From Actinorhabdospora filicis (lineage in GTDB: Bacteria; Actinomycetota; Actinomycetes; Mycobacteriales; Micromonosporaceae): a DNA stretch of 64,000 nucleotides. The stretch is from positions 1 through 64,000 of the forward strand of contig NZ_BSTX01000003.1 in the NCBI RefSeq assembly GCF_030269765.1, written 5' to 3'. Within the stretch, counting starts at the first letter, position 1. Each line of letters opens with the position of its first letter. Shown piece after piece: positions 62,843-64,000 of the stretch. The notes under the pieces are model-generated. The model worked only from the letters and a program-made list of their open reading frames with translations, was not told where the DNA came from and made no database searches. The translations under genes and the position numbers were made by a program.

Positions 62843-63487
62843 ATGCGCCTCGTCGTCCTCGGTGCCACCGGAGGCATCGGCCGCCATGTCGTCACGCAGG
62901 CCCTCGCCGCCGGGCACGAGGTCATCGCCCTCGTCCGTGACCCCTCGGCGGTACCGGGCTCCGCCGACACCCTCGACGTCCGCAAGGCCGACGTCCTCGA
63001 CCAGGGCGTCCTCACCGCCGAACTCGCCGAGATCAACCCCGACGCCGTCATCTCCGCCCTCGGCGTCCGCCCGCCGGTCAAGGGCCCGGTCAGCCTGCTC
63101 ACCGACGCGATGGGGGCGCTGATCCCGGCGATGCGGTCCACCGGTATCCGCCGCCTGCTCGTCGTCTCCGCCGCCGGCGCCTATGACGAGGAGGCCGACG
63201 GGCCCGTCACCCGCTACGTCGCCAAGCCGCTGCTCAAGCGCCTGCTGCGCTACGGCTTCGACGACACCCGCGCCGCCGACGCCCTCGTCGAGGCCACCGA
63301 CCTCGACTGGACGATCGTGCGGCCCCCGCGGCTGCTCGACAAGCCGCTGACCACCCGCTACCGCGTCGGCGGCGACCACGGGCTGAAGAAGGCCCTGAAC
63401 ATCCACCGCGCCGACGTCGCGCACTACCTGCTGCGCGCGCTCGGGGAGCGGGGGACGCACCGCCGCGCGCGCGTCATCGCGATCTAG
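62843..63487 (+). CDS. NAD(P)-binding SDR-like oxidoreductase
   Basis: The 214-residue protein has the Rossmann LGATGGIGRHVVTQAL, DLDWTIVRPPRL and a conserved VVSAAGAY strand, as in NAD(P)H-binding/BVR-B-like atypical SDRs. ATG 62843 has AGGGAG upstream. It is controlled by the divergent TetR. Confidence 0.88.
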   Translation: MRLVVLGATGGIGRHVVTQALAAGHEVIALVRDPSAVPGSADTLDVRKADVLDQGVLTAELAEINPDAVISALGVRPPVKGPVSLLTDAMGALIPAMRSTGIRRLLVVSAAGAYDEEADGPVTRYVAKPLLKRLLRYGFDDTRAADALVEATDLDWTIVRPPRLLDKPLTTRYRVGGDHGLKKALNIHRADVAHYLLRALGERGTHRRARVIAI

Positions 63488-63506
63488 GGCGCCGGGGGGT
63501 TCGCGG

Positions 63507-64000
63507 CTACCGCGCCACGGCCGTGAACCCCTCGATGAACGGGTTCTCCATCAGCGCCGACCAGTAGCCGGCGCCGTAGCGCTCCAGCTCCTCGCCGGGC
63601 ACCTCCAGGGGATGCCAGGCCATCTCGGTGAAGCCCGCCGCGCGCGCCACCCGGACCACCGTCGAGCGCGGCCACAGGGTGTTGGTCAGGTCGGCGGGCG
63701 GATCGCCCGAAAAGCGCATGGTCACCTGCCGGCCGCTGAAGCGGGCCGCCGTCCAGCCGTAGTCGGCCAGGTCGGGCTCGGCGCGGAACTCCGGGTCCAC
63801 GGTGAGCGTGACCAGCCGCCCGCCCGGGTGCATGCATCCCCGCAGCGAGGCCATCATCGCCGCGAGGGTCTCCTCGTCGGTGGCGTAGGGGAAGAGGTAG
63901 GCGGCGGTGGCCAGGTCGTAGCGGCCCCGGTCGGGCAGCGCCGAACCGTCCCCCACGGCGTAGGCGATGCCCAGCCGCTCGCGCCGCTCGCGGTCCTCGG
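63507..64000 (-). CDS. SAM-dependent methyltransferase, 5' part outside window
   Basis: The visible 164 codons read on to the window edge. They contain an acidic-loop-like GDGSALPDRGRYDLATAAYLF, a CMHPGGRLVTLT strand (motif post I-III) and a C-terminal substrate part. It is a class I methyltransferase lacking its N-terminus here; substrate unknown. Confidence 0.8.
   Translation of the reverse strand, partial: EDRERRERLGIAYAVGDGSALPDRGRYDLATAAYLFPYATDEETLAAMMASLRGCMHPGGRLVTLTVDPEFRAEPDLADYGWTAARFSGRQVTMRFSGDPPADLTNTLWPRSTVVRVARAAGFTEMAWHPLEVPGEELERYGAGYWSALMENPFIEGFTAVAR

Overview
The window is a very GC-rich stretch (by eye around 70% or more) of an actinomycete chromosome. The gene content and order (5S rRNA, pepN, nadD-rsfS-gpm, comEA-comEC-holA, lepA/rpsT, hemW-hrcA-dnaJ-rsmE-phoH-ybeY-CNNM-era, recO-uppS, zur-znuACB) fit Streptosporangiales-type Actinomycetota. 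That placement is inference, because no 16S is present. Coding density is high. Many genes start with GTG, two start with TTG, four-base start/stop overlaps (ATGA, GTGA, TTGA) are common, and many genes look leaderless, with a TANNNT-like -10 box 6-7 nt before the start codon.

Layout. 1-145: 3' end of a 5S rRNA gene and its terminator. 347-5894: aminopeptidase N, NAD synthesis (nadD), ribosome silencing factor, histidine phosphatase, a lipoprotein and DegV. 5942-10670: DNA-uptake proteins ComEA and ComEC, a short type I-E CRISPR array with no cas genes, DNA polymerase III delta and a small membrane protein. 10671-11663: about 1 kb without a convincing gene. 11664-14403: a TetR regulator with twin operators divergent from an epimerase, and a hydrolase. 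14491-14632: a decayed second CRISPR relic of the same repeat family. 14681-18025: lepA, a phosphotransferase and rpsT. 18125-25436: MBL hydrolase, MOSC protein, an Lrp regulator divergent from a PLP sulfur-amino-acid enzyme, a lysozyme-fold-like protein, an enoyl-CoA hydratase back to back with hemW, and a CapA-like protein.

25467-27749: the HrcA/CIRCE-controlled hrcA-dnaJ unit. 28009-29833: a three-gene, translationally coupled type VII secretion-type operon (YbaB-like, WXG100-like, and a toxin with a C-terminal CdiA-type nuclease-like domain), with no recognisable immunity gene next to it. 30034-34264: DJ-1-like protein, RsmE, truncated haemoglobin, a hydrolase with a divergent TetR, and a HIT protein. 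34430-39267: PhoH interrupted by a class 3-type intein, then YbeY, a CNNM/CorC protein, a small cytidine-deaminase-like protein and Era. 39304-49464: DUF418 membrane protein, TetR, isochorismatase-like hydrolase, CobQ, RecO, UppS, RidA, a VOC protein, AraC, a degenerate M48-like protein, and an EamA/NmrA-type pair.

49498-50049: a MarR regulator that probably belongs to the EamA operon. 50050-50917: mostly non-coding, with a long perfect-loop hairpin. 50918-53380: an unusual Hsp70-ATPase/WD40 fusion protein. 53377-56342: a TPP-riboswitch-controlled YkoEDC-type ECF transporter for a thiamine precursor. 56410-58100: a COG0701 permease and a TIGR03943-type protein. 58133-58698: a lower-GC antitoxin/MazF-type module. 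58679-62008: Zur, an ArsR sensor and the ZnuACB zinc importer with a Zur-box-like site. 62108-64000: a TetR regulator divergent from an NAD(P)-binding oxidoreductase across a large operator, and a truncated methyltransferase at the edge.
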